This document shows, piece by piece, positions 6,590-7,523 of a DNA stretch of 7,523 nucleotides (its first letter is position 1; each line of letters begins with the position of its first letter). Origin of the DNA: Pseudomonadota bacterium (GTDB taxonomy: Bacteria > Pseudomonadota > Gammaproteobacteria > Xanthomonadales > Xanthomonadaceae); NCBI GenBank assembly GCA_023423235.1, contig JAFAFY010000155.1, positions 1-7,523 of the forward strand, given 5' to 3'. The position numbers were made by a program, and so were the translations under genes. The notes under the pieces are model-generated. The model was not told the DNA's origin, made no database searches, and saw only the letters and a list, made by a program, of their open reading frames with translations.

Positions 6590-7498
6590 ATGACCGGACC
6601 GACGTTCCAGCAGCTGATCCAGACGCTCAACGCCTACTGGGCCCGGCAGGGCTGCGTGCTGATCCAGCCGCTCGACCTGGAGGTCGGCGCCGGCACCTTC
6701 CACCCGGCGACCTTCCTGCGTGCGCTCGGCCCTGAGCCGTGGAACGCGGCCTATGTGCAGCCCTGCCGCCGTCCGACCGACGGCCGCTACGGCGACAACC
6801 CCAACCGCCTGCAGCGCTACTACCAGTACCAGGTGGCGATGAAGCCCAACCCGGACAACATCGTCGACCTGTATTTCGACTCGCTCAAGGAGCTGGGCAT
6901 CGACCCGCAGGTGCACGACCTGCGCCTGGTCGAGGACAACTGGGAATCGCCGACGCTCGGCGCCTGGGGCCTGGGCTGGGAAGTCTGGCTCAACGGTATG
7001 GAAGTCACCCAGTTCACGTATTTCCAGCAGGCCGGCGGGCTGGAATGCCGGCCGGTGCTCGGCGAGATCACCTACGGCCTCGAGCGCCTGTGCATGTACC
7101 TGCAGAACGTCGACAACGTGTTCGACATCGTCTGGACCCACGGCCCCGACGGCACACCGGTGACCTACCGCGACGTCTACCACCAGAACGAGGTCGAGCA
7201 GAGCGCCTACAACTTCGAGCACGCCGACGTCGCCGAGCTGTTCCACCGCTTCGACGCCTGCGAGGCCGAGGCGCTCAAGCTGGTCGCGCTGGACCTGCCG
7301 CTGCCCGCCTACGAGCAGGTGTGCAAGGCCTCGCACAGCTTCAACCTGCTGGATGCACGCCGCGCGATCAGCGTGACCGAGCGCCAGCGCTACATTCTGC
7401 GCGTGCGCACGCTCGCCCAGGCGGTGGCCAAGGCCTACGCCGCGCAGCGCGAGGCGCTGGGGTTCCCGGGCATCAAGCGCCTCGCCGAATCTGCTTGA
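6590..7498 (+). CDS. glyQ: Glycine--tRNA ligase alpha subunit GlyQ
   Basis: GlyQ is the catalytic alpha subunit of the bacterial alpha2beta2 glycyl-tRNA synthetase, which activates glycine with ATP and charges tRNA-Gly in the cytoplasm. The 302-residue product (E. coli 303) matches along its whole length: TFQQLIQTLNAYWARQGCVL at 5-24, class-II motif 2 region RRPTDGRYGDNPNRLQRYYQ at 60-79, the glycine-pocket segment GLGWEVWLNGMEVTQFTYFQ at 127-146, and motif 3 TYGLERLCMYLQ at 161-172. The ATG at 6590 gives the usual N-terminus. There is no purine-rich Shine-Dalgarno in the short leader, which ends CTTTTTCCG, so initiation may depend on the short, unstructured leader. The beta subunit gene glyS normally follows; only 25 nt remain in the window. 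Nothing is truncated or missing. Confidence 0.99.
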   Translation: MTGPTFQQLIQTLNAYWARQGCVLIQPLDLEVGAGTFHPATFLRALGPEPWNAAYVQPCRRPTDGRYGDNPNRLQRYYQYQVAMKPNPDNIVDLYFDSLKELGIDPQVHDLRLVEDNWESPTLGAWGLGWEVWLNGMEVTQFTYFQQAGGLECRPVLGEITYGLERLCMYLQNVDNVFDIVWTHGPDGTPVTYRDVYHQNEVEQSAYNFEHADVAELFHRFDACEAEALKLVALDLPLPAYEQVCKASHSFNLLDARRAISVTERQRYILRVRTLAQAVAKAYAAQREALGFPGIKRLAESA

Positions 7499-7501
7499 GC
7501 C

Positions 7502-7523
7502 CCTATCCCGCACGCGGGAGAGG
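7502..7523. repeat. Hairpin repeat of the CCCTCTCCCGC type after glyQ (cut by window edge)
   Basis: CCTATCCCGC (7502-7511) and GCGGGAGAGG (7514-7523) are reverse complements at 9 of 10 positions, the exception being A7505 opposite G7520. It starts 3 nt after the glyQ stop. From memory, closely similar CCCTCTCCCGC-N-GCGGGAGAGGG hairpins are frequent between genes of Xanthomonadaceae. It could modulate transcript levels between glyQ and the expected glyS. Confidence 0.5.

Overview
The window is GC-rich (about 70% by eye) chromosomal DNA from a gammaproteobacterium, most likely of the Xanthomonadales (Lysobacter/Luteimonas/Xanthomonas group). The protein sequences, the separate-gene form of the glycyl-tRNA synthetase alpha subunit, and promoters that look like GC-rich DNA around a TATACT-type -10 all fit this. 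It is mostly housekeeping sequence, with no phage, IS transposase, CRISPR or tRNA gene.

Left part (1-2583, + strand): the end of an unidentified gene with a Pro/Gln/Glu-rich tail, then a compact operon tatA-tatB-tatC followed by an RDD-family membrane protein gene. tatB/tatC overlap by 17 nt and tatC/RDD by ATGA. TatA, TatB and TatC form the twin-arginine translocase, which exports folded proteins. The RDD protein is an unassigned membrane partner in the same transcript. A perfect hairpin lies at the convergent junction with the next gene.

Middle part (2617-6500, - strand): reading in the direction of transcription, these are an orphan GspE/PilB-type secretion or pilus assembly ATPase (TTG start with a good Shine-Dalgarno), a class-I glutamine amidotransferase, and a multi-pass membrane protein of the BPSS1780 type. 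Between the last two lies the one clearly unusual element of the window: an imperfect palindrome of 172 bp (3658-3829). Its two 86-nt arms are symmetric about a TTTGCC-GA-GGCAAA centre, its ends are CCTGAGAAAAAT, and it begins 3 nt beyond the amidotransferase stop codon. It looks like a non-coding MITE-like or REP-like repeat.

Right part (6501-7523, + strand): an 89-nt divergent promoter region with a nearly symmetric TATACT/TAGTAT -10, then glyQ (glycyl-tRNA synthetase alpha subunit), complete. Downstream is a hairpin of the CCCTCTCCCGC type, cut by the window edge; glyS would be expected next but is not in the window.

Three genes (tatA, the amidotransferase, glyQ) share the same arrangement: a -10-like hexamer 28-32 nt before the start codon and a short leader with little or no Shine-Dalgarno. 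I found no complete novel multi-gene system. The palindromic element is the best candidate for something undescribed.
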